The notes below the pieces were generated by a model. That model was not told where the DNA came from. It ran no database searches and worked only from the letters and a program-made list of their open reading frames with translations. Position numbers and translations under genes: made by a program. Shown here in pieces: positions 22,631 through 34,639 of a stretch of 64,000 nt of DNA; positions within the stretch are counted from its first letter, which is position 1; every line of letters begins with the position of its first letter. The DNA is from Xylona heveae TC161 (taxonomy: Eukaryota > Ascomycota > Xylonomycetes > Xylonales > Xylonaceae): NCBI RefSeq assembly GCF_001619985.1, contig NW_017264201.1:868001-932000 (forward strand), given 5' to 3'.

Positions 22631-23261
22631 ATTCTTCTTCTTTTCTCTTTCCATCCCCTTTTTACTTCCCTTCCCCCCTTTTCTCCCCTTTTTTTTTTTT
22701 CTCTTTTCGTTTCCTTCACTTCTTCTTCTTCTTCCCCTCTCCTCCAATCTCTATTTTTTTTCGTTCTAGATTCTCTTCCCCCCCTCTTTTAGGGTGATCA
22801 GTTTCTGTAGTAGATAAGGATACCGTGGCAGAGTTGTCATTGTTAACATGTATGATTCACGTTCATAAGGGCCTTCCAACTGGGGAACTAAGTCGAAGTA
22901 ATACAAACTTCAATTAAAATACATGTATTACCAAGTTCTATAGATAATGTACCTTATGCCACATGTCTAGAGATGTTTATACAGCCCATACCAAGCTACT
23001 AAAGTGTATAGTATGCCCCCCAACCCCCTTTTTTTTTCTCGGCAAGACGCAATGTGCAGTGCAATGGAGCTTTTATCTACACCCTAGACCTTAACCGAAT
23101 GCAATAGCAATGATGGAAGTACACCGAAGTATATACAAGGTAAGTAGAATGCCAAAGGAGACCGAGCCTAACAGAGACGAGGCAGAAGGGAAAGAAAAAA
23201 AAAAGCAAAGGATACAAAGGGGAAAGGAGAGACGGAAAGAAAAGAAAAAGAAAGAGAAAAT
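22631..23261. other. Convergent intergenic region, polypyrimidine 3' flank
   Basis: About 630 bp between the transporter and MSC7. The first 160 nt are strongly C/T-rich (ttcttctt/cccctttt units), the presumed 3' UTR of the transporter. Around 23190-23260 the DNA is A/G-rich. No gene is seen. Confidence 0.6.
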
Positions 23262-26085
23262 TTACATCCCACTTCTAATCAATCTGCCTAATCCCTTGAC
23301 TCGTCGCACTATCGTCTCGCCGTAGCCCAACTCGACTATACCCATACACATGTCCCATCCCTTTTGCGCAGACTTGATGGGATAGTCGAGCGGCGGGGGG
23401 ATGGACGTGCTGAGCAGCGCGGGAAAGCGGTCGCGGCAGATGGATTTGGTGTTGCATAGGCCGCGGAGACCTTCTTCGCCTGCGAAACGGCCGTATCCTG
23501 TAATAGATAAGAAAAAGCGGGAAGAAATTAGTTCACCGTACGGCGAGTAAATTAAGATTTTTTTTTTTAAAAAAAATGGGGAATAAAAAGAAGACAGCAG
23601 GGCACAAAGGACATGAGAAGAGAACATAAGGAAATGATAAGAGAACAAAGAGGAAATTATAAGGGACAAATTATAAACATAAAAAGGGAGAAAAACGTAC
23701 CACTTCCTTTGACGCCGCCAAAGGGCAGTTGAACGGCATAATACACTGCAAAGTCATTGACAGAGACCATGCCGGATTTAATCTCGGACACGACTTGTTC
23801 GAGGTGGGCGCGGTTCGAGCCAAACACGCTGGCGCCAAGACCGTACTCGGTGCTGTTGGCGATACGAATGGCGTCTGTGACATCTGTAGCTTTCATGAGC
23901 ACAAAGACGGGCGCGAAGAGTTCTTCTTGCGCAATGGCCATGTCGGGAGTGACGTCGACAATCAGAGTAGGGGCGAAGTAGTGGCCCTTGGGATAGCGGG
24001 GGTGATGCAGACGCTTGCCGCCGGCGAGGAGACGCGCGCCACGGTTTACTGCGTCGGCGATGAGATGCTCGAGTTTGTCAAAGGAGGCGGGGGAGACCAT
24101 GGCGCCGACATCGATGCCTTCGCCGTCGTCCAGGGCGCTGCCAACGCGAAGGTTCTTGACGCGGGGCTCGATGAGAGCGCAGAGCTTGTCGTAGATGCCC
24201 GCGCAGGCAATGACTCGTTCGATGCCGATACAGTTTTGTCCCGAGCTCTGGAAGACACCCCGCATGAGGATACTGCTGACTTTGTCAAGATTCTTGACGT
24301 CGTCGAGGATAATGGATGCGTCTTTGCCGCCGAGCTCGACGCATACTGGGGTCAGGGCCTCGGCGGCAGATGCGCAGACCGCGTGTGCAACGGGCCGTGA
24401 ACCGATGAAGGTGAGATGCGAAATGCTAGGGTGTGATGTCAAGTGTGGCGCGACAGAAGGCCAGCAGATGATGGACTGGACGAGGTTGGGGGAGTGGCCG
24501 CATGCGATGAGCGCGCCGCGAGCAATGTTGGTAAAGTACGTGGATGACCAGGCGGTGGCTTCAGAGCCCTTGACGACGACGGCGTTGCCGCTGAAGAGAG
24601 CGGAGATGATCGGGCCGAGGAGGTTGTGGAACTGAAATTTTCAGGTTAGATGCTTGAAGTGGGTTTGGGGTTTATTTGATACGTAACGTACGGGATAACT
24701 GATAGGTTGTTAGTATATAGATGGAAGGAGTAAATGGGAAGTTTGATACGTACTTCCAGCTGACGCATGCAGCGACGACGCCAAGAGGTTCCCACCGAAC
24801 TTCATTGACCTTGTACATCATGAGAAAGTTGGTGGGCCGGCTTTCGGCTTTGAGAGCTCTCTCGCCATGTTTAATTGTCCATTTGAGCTTTTCCACTGTC
24901 ACGAGAATCTCTCCAAAGGAAGAGTCGATTCGAGTCTTGCCAGAGTCAAGACACGCCGCTGTGGAAATGTTCTCTTGATTTTCAAGAACGAACCTAATTT
25001 GAATGGTGTAAGTTTAATTGCTCGTCACTGGAAAATCATGAGAGTGGACACCATACTTTAGCAATGTCTGCAGAACCTTTCTTCGTTGCGAAAAAGACGT
25101 CTTGGCCCATTCCGTTTGCGCTTCCTGTGCGCGCGCAATGGCGCGATCAATGCCGTCCGGAGTTGCCGGGTTGATCAATCCAAGAGACTTTCCGCTGGCG
25201 GGGCAGTAGCATTGAATGGAAGAGGAGCCGGCGACCTATGCGAGCAGTATCTCAATCAGCGATTGTCCAACGAATATCATGTGATTTCGACTCCACAAGA
25301 CAGAATATAAGGCTCTGCCAGATTTTTCGCCTTCAGTTCCCTCGACATTCTTCTTCTGTCCCAATTAGTGTTTTCCTATTCGACTCCACGCGCTCTTCTC
25401 ATCTCTCATTTCCAGTTCTCTTGTCCTTTTATTCCAGGCCCAATATCACAAATATCAGCAATTGGGCTCCTATCTAGATCCCATTTCGTGCTCGGAGGTA
25501 CAGCAGACGAGAACAAATAGCCGCAGAACCAAACTGCCGGCTTGAGACCCTTGGCTTTCCAATCCCTTTACCTCTCCTAAACAGGTTTGTCCTTTTCCAT
25601 CCTCCTCGGATGCCGCAGCCCAGCCCCACGACCACGAAACCACGACCGGGGCTGCAATTAGAAGATCCCATAAGAACTCAAAAAGGAAGAATTCGCCCTA
25701 CCTTCAATTCTGTCCTCTCCACTTCCTCTCCCTTCCATCCAGGCCGACACTGTTCCGGCACTGGAACTGTATAGTCCACCGCTTTTTCATTCACCCTTTT
25801 GCCATTTCCACGGCAGCATAGAGATCCTCCCCCAACTAATTTTGTGAGAAATATGCCCGCGACCGTAATTCCGACTACCGCAGTTGCCACGAATACAGCA
25901 ATGTCGACGTTGCCATCGCTGCCGATGTCGCTGCGGCCGCTAATGGTTCTCCCAAGTAACTTTATTGAGAGCTTGTCGAAGCCAGCGACGGAGGAGAGAG
26001 CGAGTGCCCGTAAATAAGCAGCAGTATTATCGCACAGAGAAGAGGATGATGACGGCCATGACGACGTGGAGTTTTCGAGGACCAT
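23262..26085 (-). CDS. MSC7: Msc7-type aldehyde dehydrogenase with N-terminal anchor (658 aa)
   Basis: Six exons: 26085-25702, 25235-25057, 24993-24754, a 7-nt micro-exon 24698-24692, 24631-23701 and 23497-23262. The N-terminus has one membrane helix (VDIAVFVATAVVGITVAGI). After about residue 125 comes the ALDH fold: SWNYPFHN around the micro-exon, HLTFIGS, VELGGKDASIIL (general-base Glu), GQNCIGIERV (catalytic Cys), EELFAPVF and PFGGVKGSGYGRF. This is the Msc7/YHR039C class, oxidising aldehydes with NAD(P)+, probably anchored to the ER; the yeast name comes from a meiotic recombination screen. ATG 26085 is the first in-frame ATG. The first intron (466 nt) is unusually long for this window. 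Confidence 0.93.
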
Positions 26086-26666
26086 TTTGTCTGTTAACTT
26101 CAGACCTCTGCTTGCGTTAGTGGACAGGATGCGACAACACGGGGCAGAGACGGTGGATACGCACAGAGTTGGAGAGTATGTTAGGTCTGGAGACCCCAAA
26201 CTCTGACCCCAACGATGGTGTAGAGTACGTTTAGACACAAAAGGATGATGAAAAGTTAAAGGTGTCGAGGCAAATCGTAAATTATTCCAGTTATGACGGG
26301 GATTGTTTATTTAAGGTTTAGCGGGACTCGTACCTGAATCGGATCATTTTAGTCGCCATGTGGGTTCCGCCTTGCGCCAGGGACTTCGAGAGATCAACAC
26401 TGACATTAGCACGACAGTTCTACACGTACTTCTTCAAATGTTCAGATGAATAATAATTTATTTAATATTATATATTTGTGATAAGAAAAAGACATGAGCT
26501 ATATAAATATCATCCTTTTCAAGCCGTTTCTCCTTGCAACATGCAATGAAATCGAGCATCGTAGTATACCAGGCTAGGCGTAGAGCAACATTGCTAATTC
26601 TAGAAAGAGCACGCTCAAACAACGACACGGCAAATTTCCAATATCCAAGAACGCGACCAAACGCGA
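26086..26666. other. MSC7 promoter and glycosylase 3' flank
   Basis: About 580 bp, AT-rich at 26450-26480. No additional gene is supported. Confidence 0.55.
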
Positions 26667-28361
26667 TCACGCGTCATCGTCATCAAGGTCGTCAGGAACA
26701 TCACTTAGATCCTCATCGTCATCACCATCTAACGCCATGTCATCTTCTCCCTCGTCCTCATCACTCTCCTCTTCCTTCTTCACGCGTTTTCTCTTCTTCG
26801 TTGGACTCAGATCCGCACCTCCTTTTCTCTTCCCTGATCGCTTAACCAAATGCTCAATGGGACATCCTTTCCCCCATCCTTCACTACTCTGGCCCGTACT
26901 TGCACGACAACGAGGACAAGTTTTGCCATGGCGAATGAACAGCGCATGGAGGGGATATTTCAACTCATCCGGAATTCTCACATCACAGTGGCTATATGTG
27001 GTATTCCTCGTAGCCTTATCAGAGGGTACCCATCCCAGCCACTTGCACAACCGGAAGACGTGGGTATCTACCGCGAAACTAGGTCGCCGCATGCAGAACA
27101 ATAACACGCAGGAAGCTGTCTTGGGCCCGATGCCCGGGAACTTGATAAGTTCATTTAGCGCGTCATCGGAAGAGAGCGCGTGTAGATGATCCAAGGAGAG
27201 GACATGATTTTCGGCCCGGGCAATTTCTGCTTCCTTCTGCGCATCTGTCTCATTCTCAACTCCGGCTGGGCCTTTTTCTTCATCGTCATGGTTCTCCTTC
27301 TTTGCCTCGACGAGGGCGTCTCGACGAGCTTTGTTCTGCTCATGAACTAATTCGAGAATCGCCTTGATATTCTTGCTTTTCGTGTCGGCGAGGCCTCCAC
27401 ACTTGATCGCCTCAAATATATCCTTGGTGTCGGAAAGCCGAACTTTGTCCCAGTCTACACTTCCTTTACCGATACCTTCTTGCAAAATGCCAAACTTTTG
27501 GATAAGCCCTTGAAATGCGCGAGAAGAGTTTGTTCCGGTCGTGGCTGCGCTGAGGAGCGTCCGGATAAGTGCATCTAAAATTGACGGCACCTCGCCGCAT
27601 CCTGAAACAGTGACGGATGGTGGCGGGATAGTTTCAGGAGCCTTCACCTCCCCATGAATAGAGGATAGAAGGCGCACAACATCGGCACATTCCTCAGGTG
27701 TCGGATGCGGCCAATTGGGGAAAGGCGATTTGCCTGGTGTCAGGCCATATGGATTTCCTTTGCCTGCTTTCTTTGGTGAAACCGCCTTATCAGTACCATT
27801 GATGTTGGACGATGCTTTCTCAACAATGGCTTTTGTCTCGAAAACATCCTCAGCCTTAATGGCGAATCTGCCGCGCTTTTGCTTGGCAGCGTCTGACTTG
27901 ATTGGGCTCTCAAGCTTCCCAAGATTATGTGGAAGTTCGTTAGGATCATCCTCAATCTTGACCGTGCTCTTGCGCTTTCGTTTACCCGGGACAGTTTTGG
28001 CAGAGGCCAATGCCTCATCAGGAATGTCGTCCGGGGATCGAGCAGATGCGTCTCCTGCTCTTGCCAATGTGATGTTTTCACTTGTTTCACCATCCTGAGC
28101 AGCCTCAGTGGTAGGGACATCGGCCTCTGGAGCCGAGCCATTTATCGAGATTGTTTTGGCAGCATTGACTTTTCTCCGTGGCGCTGGTTTTGGGCGCGCC
28201 GCACTTCCTGAAGCGGAGGGCCTGGAGGCTGGCTTTTGAGTTCGCTTTCTTGTTACCTTGGAAGCTTCAGAGGTTGATTGAGCTTGCGGCTTGCTGTTGT
28301 ACGATGAAGATATTGCTGCTGTTGCTTTGGCAGCAGATGCGCGGGTCGCCCGGCCAGACAT
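26667..28361 (-). CDS. HhH-GPD (endonuclease III-like) DNA glycosylase (564 aa)
   Basis: A single coding exon, ATG 28361. Residues 1-220 are disordered and Lys/Ala/Ser-rich (RKRTQKPASRP, GKRKRKSTVKIED), then comes the glycosylase domain (about 230-500). It has FPGIGPKTASCVLLF as the helix-hairpin-helix with Lys414 and AVDTHVFRL with Asp432. The 18-residue Lys-Asp spacing equals that of E. coli Nth (K120/D138), so base excision with AP-lyase activity is expected. The Cys-rich segment HGKTCPRCRA...GKGCPIEHL keeps only part of the four-Cys iron-sulfur pattern. The C-terminus is basic, then strongly acidic (DDEDLSDVPDDLDDDDA). It probably removes damaged or modified bases in the nucleus. A likely leader intron (acceptor ttttgcag) ends just before the ATG. 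Confidence 0.88.
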   Translation of the reverse strand: MSGRATRASAAKATAAISSSYNSKPQAQSTSEASKVTRKRTQKPASRPSASGSAARPKPAPRRKVNAAKTISINGSAPEADVPTTEAAQDGETSENITLARAGDASARSPDDIPDEALASAKTVPGKRKRKSTVKIEDDPNELPHNLGKLESPIKSDAAKQKRGRFAIKAEDVFETKAIVEKASSNINGTDKAVSPKKAGKGNPYGLTPGKSPFPNWPHPTPEECADVVRLLSSIHGEVKAPETIPPPSVTVSGCGEVPSILDALIRTLLSAATTGTNSSRAFQGLIQKFGILQEGIGKGSVDWDKVRLSDTKDIFEAIKCGGLADTKSKNIKAILELVHEQNKARRDALVEAKKENHDDEEKGPAGVENETDAQKEAEIARAENHVLSLDHLHALSSDDALNELIKFPGIGPKTASCVLLFCMRRPSFAVDTHVFRLCKWLGWVPSDKATRNTTYSHCDVRIPDELKYPLHALFIRHGKTCPRCRASTGQSSEGWGKGCPIEHLVKRSGKRKGGADLSPTKKRKRVKKEEESDEDEGEDDMALDGDDDEDLSDVPDDLDDDDA

Positions 28362-30856
28362 ATTCACCCTGCAAAAACAACCAAAAATTTTTCAGTTCCT
28401 CGAATATGATCATTAAATGAAGCGCAAAGATATACCTCAACAGAGTCCTCAGGTCGATACTGCAACAAAAATTTCTGAAATACCACAACGTGGCGAATAG
28501 TCCATCCACCACCCACGTCAGTGTCCTGAAAACCTGATAAACTGCTAATGCAGCTCTCTTTTTTGGTTCAAGCAATAATAGGAACTATCAATTCAGCCGT
28601 CGATTATTTGTCCACTTATCCAAGTTGATTGCAACAGCCGGCGAGATATATGATGTCAATATATGTGGCTGGCTGGAATTTTCAGCAAAAGCAATCAGTT
28701 TCGTACAACAAACTTTATGAGCTGCAAGGCTGGGATGGAAAATCAGAACCGCAAGTCGCCGAAAGAAAAGGATTGCGGAATTTGCAGGAGATGATATCAA
28801 CGACTGGCGGGAGGCAGTCCCAGAGAGTGTTGCGGAATGCAAAGTCAAGCACTGATACATGCGTATATGAAGAGGCCAATCAATACTTCGACGCTGCTGC
28901 CATCAAGGCAAAACAAAAAGAGATGTGTGTAGGGCTTTAACGGATATGCAACCAGGCAAGTAGTGGGTATGATACAACGGACGATGGTTCAGAAGGAAGT
29001 AATGTCAACTAGGGCGTATAAACTGCATTAAACACAAAGACAGGAGAAATATTCAATTGAGCGGATTTTTGGGTAGTGGATTGCGGAAATCAATGAAGAA
29101 GGGAGACATAAGTTCCTAGTACTTTGGACTCTGATATATCAGGTGTATCATAAGACGGTGATCATCTTCCTCTGTCGTCTGGTTGATGACGTTCAGCATC
29201 TTACCGAAGAGGAACAGACTGATGGGACCCTGGATTTGGCGGCGATAGTGCCGACCGCCAAGCGATACTATGAGGGTTAGTCTGCTGCAGGAACCGACAC
29301 CAACAACGTCCATCATCATCCTCTACTGCCGCCATGAGAAATCAATTGCTGCTTTTGGATGAAAAAAATATACGTATTAGTCGATAATATAATCTTCCTG
29401 AACGATTTATCTATTGATAAATCTGCTCTGAATCTTTGGGACCGCGTTGTTGTTCTCTCAATTGCATTTTGCCTGCTGGACCTGTCACGTGCCAATAAAA
29501 CACCCAATTAATCAACAAGAATATTCTTTCAATTTTCGTAAGATTTTATAACGCATGATGGTAGATTCAGTGCTTGAGACCTCAGTAGATTACTGATATT
29601 TAGATTGCATATCTCGGTATTCGTAAGTTTGACATGCAGACTTCACATAATCCATATCATGTGACTCGACTATAAAACAACGTCACCGACCCACCCAATC
29701 TTGTGCTTCTCATGCCCTCTTCAGACCATGCTGATAACCCTAGAACCCCTTGAAACTTCTTGATCCGATTTCGTTTTATGGCTGTTTTGCATTTGAGATT
29801 GACAATCATAATTTGTATTCTGTGCAGCTCTGCTTTTGCAATCGACCACGGTGGTTGTGGTTTGCTTGTTTACATTAAGTCAAACTGTACCTTTGCAATA
29901 CTTGTACAGTGCTTGATACAGAATTCGTTCGATTGATATCTTTCTCAAACTTCATTTGATATGCAGCCAATGCTTGCATTTTGCCATGTTCTTTGAAAAT
30001 TCTACAATGTTCGTTGTGATGCTACTGCAGAAGCGGAAAGTTGCATATCTTGGTGACCCTGATGCTGTTGCCCTGACATATTGTGCCTCACAAGCTTACT
30101 TCAGGTCTTGATTCTTCACGCTTTTAAGGTGCTAATATATTGGTTCTGGTACTTGCCGCTGGTACATCAAACGTGCTTTGAGTGCTGCTCTCAGACAGCC
30201 CTTACGCTCTATGATTCCTATATTCAATATTCTCGAGCGGGAGGACATGCACAAGGTCACGGAAAATGACGCTCACAAGTCTAGCAGAATGGAACTGATA
30301 AATAGAGAACTCGCTCGTCAAACCTCCTCTCATCAACTCTCAACACTCAAAGTTGTCGACTCTCAGCTACCTCCAACCCCCTCAACCTCTACTCTAGCGC
30401 TGATACTCTCGTTCTATCTTATTTGAAATCAGGATATTTTAGATATAGAGTTCACTTCTACTTGACCTGATTATCAACTTTTGACCATAGGTCTCTTTTT
30501 CTACTCTATTGTCACCCTGAGGCCCTCCATTTATCAACCGCAGGACCATACTCGCAATCATTTCTTTTTACCAACTCAACCCGCCATTTTTCCGTCTTCC
30601 TATTTCAAGCTCCTTGTCGCTTAATTACTCATTCCTGTGCAAATACTGTATCGCAGCAAAGAGCGAAAGACACCTACGTTCTCTCGTGCATCAATCACTT
30701 ACACACCTCTGATCTGATATTCAAGTATTCTGTCACTCAGAATCTCTTTCTGTCCCCTTGGAAAAGCCGTCACGCCGTTTCGCAGTTCAGCTCCGACCGA
30801 TTCCACTCCGACTACTACATACTCTTGGTAGCCCCAGTCTGGCCTTACCATCGGAG
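28362..30856. other. Divergent 2.5-kb region between glycosylase and DNA methyltransferase
   Basis: This holds the 5' leaders of both flanking genes. The right end (about 30300-30856) is a C/T-rich leader for the methyltransferase. Open frames at 28629-28940 (+) and 29116-29507 (-) have no recognisable family or splice support. A gtatat donor near 28435 and an acceptor at about 28372 on the minus strand suggest a leader intron for the glycosylase gene. Confidence 0.5.
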
Positions 30857-32876
30857 ATGGAGGACGAAATCATATTCTCCGAACCAGTGGATGATGCGAC
30901 CATTGACCTGACATCCGAGCAACAAGTGGTCGATCTATCTGACGATGACGACGTAGTTGACTTAACGACATCCGGAAATGCAAATATTGGAACAGATACT
31001 GGGCATCTCTCAAGCTACCGAAACGCCAAACTCAATCTCCCCCGCATCTACCTTGAAAATTGCTGCATCGACGGGCTTAAAATCTCGCTGAACAATACTA
31101 TTGAGTTGGAAGACGGAGACTTCTTGCGAGTCAAAGAGATTTTTGAGGATGTGTCCAACTCTGAAATCAGTTTCCGTGGCTGGAGGCTTCGACGGTCAAA
31201 GCTCATGAGTGGAATGCTCCCAAAAAAGCTCAACGAGCTGTGTTGGTTGCTGGAAGTTGACGAAGACGATAGTCGACCACACGGCATACAGGGAATGGAA
31301 GAGATCCAGCCCTCGCAAATAAAAAAGCGAAGAGGCTTGAAAATGACCAACCAGAACTTCCCGTCGATGAGCTTCCGAGACGACTATCGCGACGTGTCTT
31401 GTTTTCCACCTGAACAGAAAATTCTAGACGATCTCGTCCTTGCCTGCCGATGGAAATTCGTCAGATATTTCAGAACGGCAATGGACAGAATTAAGGGCAT
31501 CTGCCATCAAGAGGGAATTTATAGATTATGTGTCGATGAATGCGACCCCGGATGCGAAGCCCCAGAAGAACGACTACGAGATGACTGGCGCGGAGAGAGT
31601 CCCAAAGGCGGCTCGGGGCGTGGTCCAAGTGCTCAAGAAGAAAGATTCAACGCAAGGGAACAGGAAATTGTTCGCGAATCATTTGCACAATTCCACCGAC
31701 GCCAATTTTTCGATCTCACTTCACCCGAACCAGAGGCCATGGTAATTGACGTTGATGCAGCAGAGACAGAGCCACCAAGACCACCTCAACCACGCCTCGT
31801 TATCGATCTCGAAAACGAAGTGAAACAAAATAGATATACATTCGGCGACGCATTCTGTGGCGCTGGTGGAACGTCACGAGGTGCCAAGATGGCGGGGCTT
31901 GCTGTGGACTGGGGCTTCGATTTTGACTATAGTGCATGCGACACCTATCGACGCAACTTTTACGGGACAAGGATCTACAACATCTGGGCTCACCAATTTA
32001 TTAGTCTGACTGAAGATCACAAAGTTGACGTCCTTCACCTCTCTCCGCCTTGCCAATTCTTTTCACCTGCGCATACTGTGCAGGGCCAAAATGACGAGAT
32101 GAACATCGCCACGCAATTCGCACTTGAAGCCATAATCGCAAAAGCCCGGCCGCGTGTAGTCACGATTGAGCAAACAGCAGGGCTTCCAAGTCGGCACGAT
32201 AAATTTTTTGCAGCTCTCATCCTTCAGATCGTTGCTCACGGCTACAGCATCCATTGGCGAATCATAAACTGCGCTGCCTACGGACTTCCTCAAGCTCGCA
32301 AACGAGTTTTTCTAATTGCTGCATGGTACGATCATTCTCTTTATCAACCCCTTATCTCTTCTTTGCGTCATCTGGTGGCCATCTATTCATCTCTCAGGCC
32401 CTTCATACCATCTAATTTACTCCCATCAACAGTTGTCCTGATTTTATTTGACTAACGGGGTTCCTAGTCCTGGAGAGAAAATACCACCATTTCCGTTACC
32501 CACTCACGGCGACCCAATCGATGATCCTCATCTCCGGCCATACGTGACCATCAACGAAGCCATTGGCAAGATTCCCAGGAATTTCCCTAACCACGACATT
32601 GCAAACACCACGCCTCGAAACAAGCAACCGTATTCCGGCGACGAGCCGCATCGAAGCTGCATCACTACAAGCGGCGGCGCCAACACTGTGCACCCCTGCG
32701 GCAGACGAGACTTTACTCATCGCGAATTCGCTTGTCTCCAGGGGTTTCCGCTCGAACACCAGTTCGGAAACGTAAAAGTGAAGCATCAAATTGGCAACGC
32801 GGTGCCACCTGTCGTCGCCCGAGCCTTTTATGAAGTGATCAAGAAGACTTTACTTGCATCTGACGGCTTGTTATAG
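30857..32876 (+). CDS. dmtA: RID/Masc1/DmtA-type cytosine-5 DNA methyltransferase (625 aa)
   Basis: Exons 30857-32325 and 32468-32876; the 142-nt intron splits a Cys codon. The N-terminus is acidic (VVDLSDDDDVVDLTT) with a BAH-like region at about 65-150 (LEDGDFLRVKEIFEDV, FRGWRLRRS). The catalytic part carries motif I FGDAFCGAGGTSRGAK (about 329), motif IV SPPCQFFSP with Cys399, motif VI EQT (438-440) in place of the usual ENV, motif VIII ARKRVFLIA, and the terminal motifs CLQGFP and QIGNAVPPVVARAF. The EQT replacement and short target-recognition region are known features of the fungal RID/Masc1 class. Neurospora RID is required for repeat-induced point mutation, and Aspergillus DmtA for sexual development. 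No catalytic residue is missing. The start is the first ATG in the frame. Confidence 0.95.
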
Positions 32877-34639
32877 GGAGACGGTTCAGCAATCTACACC
32901 CTGTTCGATATTTCTCTGACAAATGCTAACCCCTTTGCTCGCCTTTCCCCCTTTCCCTTGTGTCGTCTTGTCGTTCTTATTTAGTCTGAGTGTCGTTACT
33001 TTTCCATTAATTTGCTTACATTACAGGGTCACAGGTCATGATTCATAGACTCTTAGCTCTTCGACAGGCTCTCTGCTTTTCTGCGCACTTGCTTTTCCCT
33101 TCCAATTTTTCTCCTTTGTTCTTATAGAGCTGGATCTCTACTTTTCGGTACCTATCCCTCTGAAGTTTTATCCTCCCTCACCCCTCCCCCACCACAAACA
33201 CACGCTTCATGCATTTATCTTTCAGCTTTTGCTCATATCATGTTCAAGATCCACTATTCCACACGCTTAATTCCTTCAGCGCTTATCTGCAAACGTCACC
33301 AAATAGACCAGATCTAGCATACAGAATCTCATCTTTTGAAATATATCATCTTATTTATCTTATACAACACAATTTAAAATTCTTTCCTCTACAAGTCACT
33401 CCTTAAACTTATTTCCATAGCACTCTATGTCTTTCTCTTACGTGATGAATTGCGTCATAGTCCATGCTCTTCAGTGTTCACAATGGTTGAACCGTTGAAG
33501 TGATCGAGGAGCCCCTCGTTACCATTTAGCTCGTTCAGCACATTGTATCTCAATTTACCTAAATTGCCAAAACTTAAAAGGAAATGGTAGATTTGTATTG
33601 GACTATTGTCTTCCAGAGGGACAAAGAACAGCAGAATTACCGGACAGTGGACTCCTCATCTTCGGTCCAAGGACCACAAGTCCACGGTGGATAAGTCTCC
33701 TTGGGACCGGACAACTGAAAGCCCAAATTTCCAATTAACCAGGATTCGGGCAGAGTTCTTTGCCAACTGGTCTTTTTCTCCCCATCAAGTTAGCTTAGAA
33801 AGCCCTGTCGACAACCTGCACAAACACTCCAACTGTCCTACGTTGAATTCGTGCTAGATTTCAATCTAATGCCCTCAAAAAACCCTAATCTCGTCATCGA
33901 CCATCTCAGGACGGGGTTCCTGACTCCTGAGTCTACTATCAGGTAACCAGGTTCAATTAGAGGCTGCCCATCTGGTAGTGCTAAGATAGCAAGACCTGTC
34001 GGAGCTCCTGCTCTCCTTCTCCTCCTCGTGGTCCTCATCGTCGTTCACCATCACAGGAATCACAGCCTTCACAGGATAGCATGCGTGGCTGCCAGCAGCA
34101 ACTTTTATGTGAGTGTCTGCCTTCACTTTGTAAATTGTAACATTACGCACTTTCCGCTACATGGTCCACGACTCTTTCTCTTCCAAGTCCTGCAAGCGTG
34201 CCGACTTCCGCTGCCGTAAGTATTGACGCTTGACTCTTTTTGGAAAATAAGTTGTATTATTTTCTTTTGGTTAGGGTTAATTTCCTTAAAGTGGGTGTTG
34301 GCTCAGACTCACAGTCATTCGTCCTTCATCGACGTTTTTCAGTGGATGGCGGAGCAAACTGACGAGTCGATAAGTGCCCTGTTTAACTGAGATATGAAAT
34401 GTAGGATGCTCATCCAACAAACATTGTGAATTTATAAAATTGACCATTCGGGAGTTTCTCCCGGTGTTTTGACATCCTTTCGGGAAGATTGGACAGGCAG
34501 ACCCACAGGTAACTTTTTTTCAAAGGAAAGATTGAAGGATGCTACTAGGAGACTCGATGGCATGTTTTTATGCTTTGAGCTTATCCGGAAAATAGGGCAA
34601 GAGAATGGTGGTATTATACTCAGCTCCCAAAAACCGGAT
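32877..34639. other. 3' flank of dmtA and gene-poor sequence
   Basis: About 1.76 kb. The first part is T-rich (32900-33420), probably the 3' UTR. No open frame resembles a known protein and no splice-consistent model was found. Confidence 0.5.

Noticed and set aside
23729-24400. A 223-codon open frame opposite MSC7
   Set aside because: It lies entirely within the catalytic exon of the aldehyde dehydrogenase on the other strand.
28629-28940. Open frame of about 100 codons in the glycosylase-methyltransferase interval
   Set aside because: There is no recognisable family, an equally long frame lies on the opposite strand, and the context suggests promoter DNA.
29116-29507. Minus-strand frames in the same interval
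   Set aside because: They are short, A/T-driven and not joined by credible splice sites.
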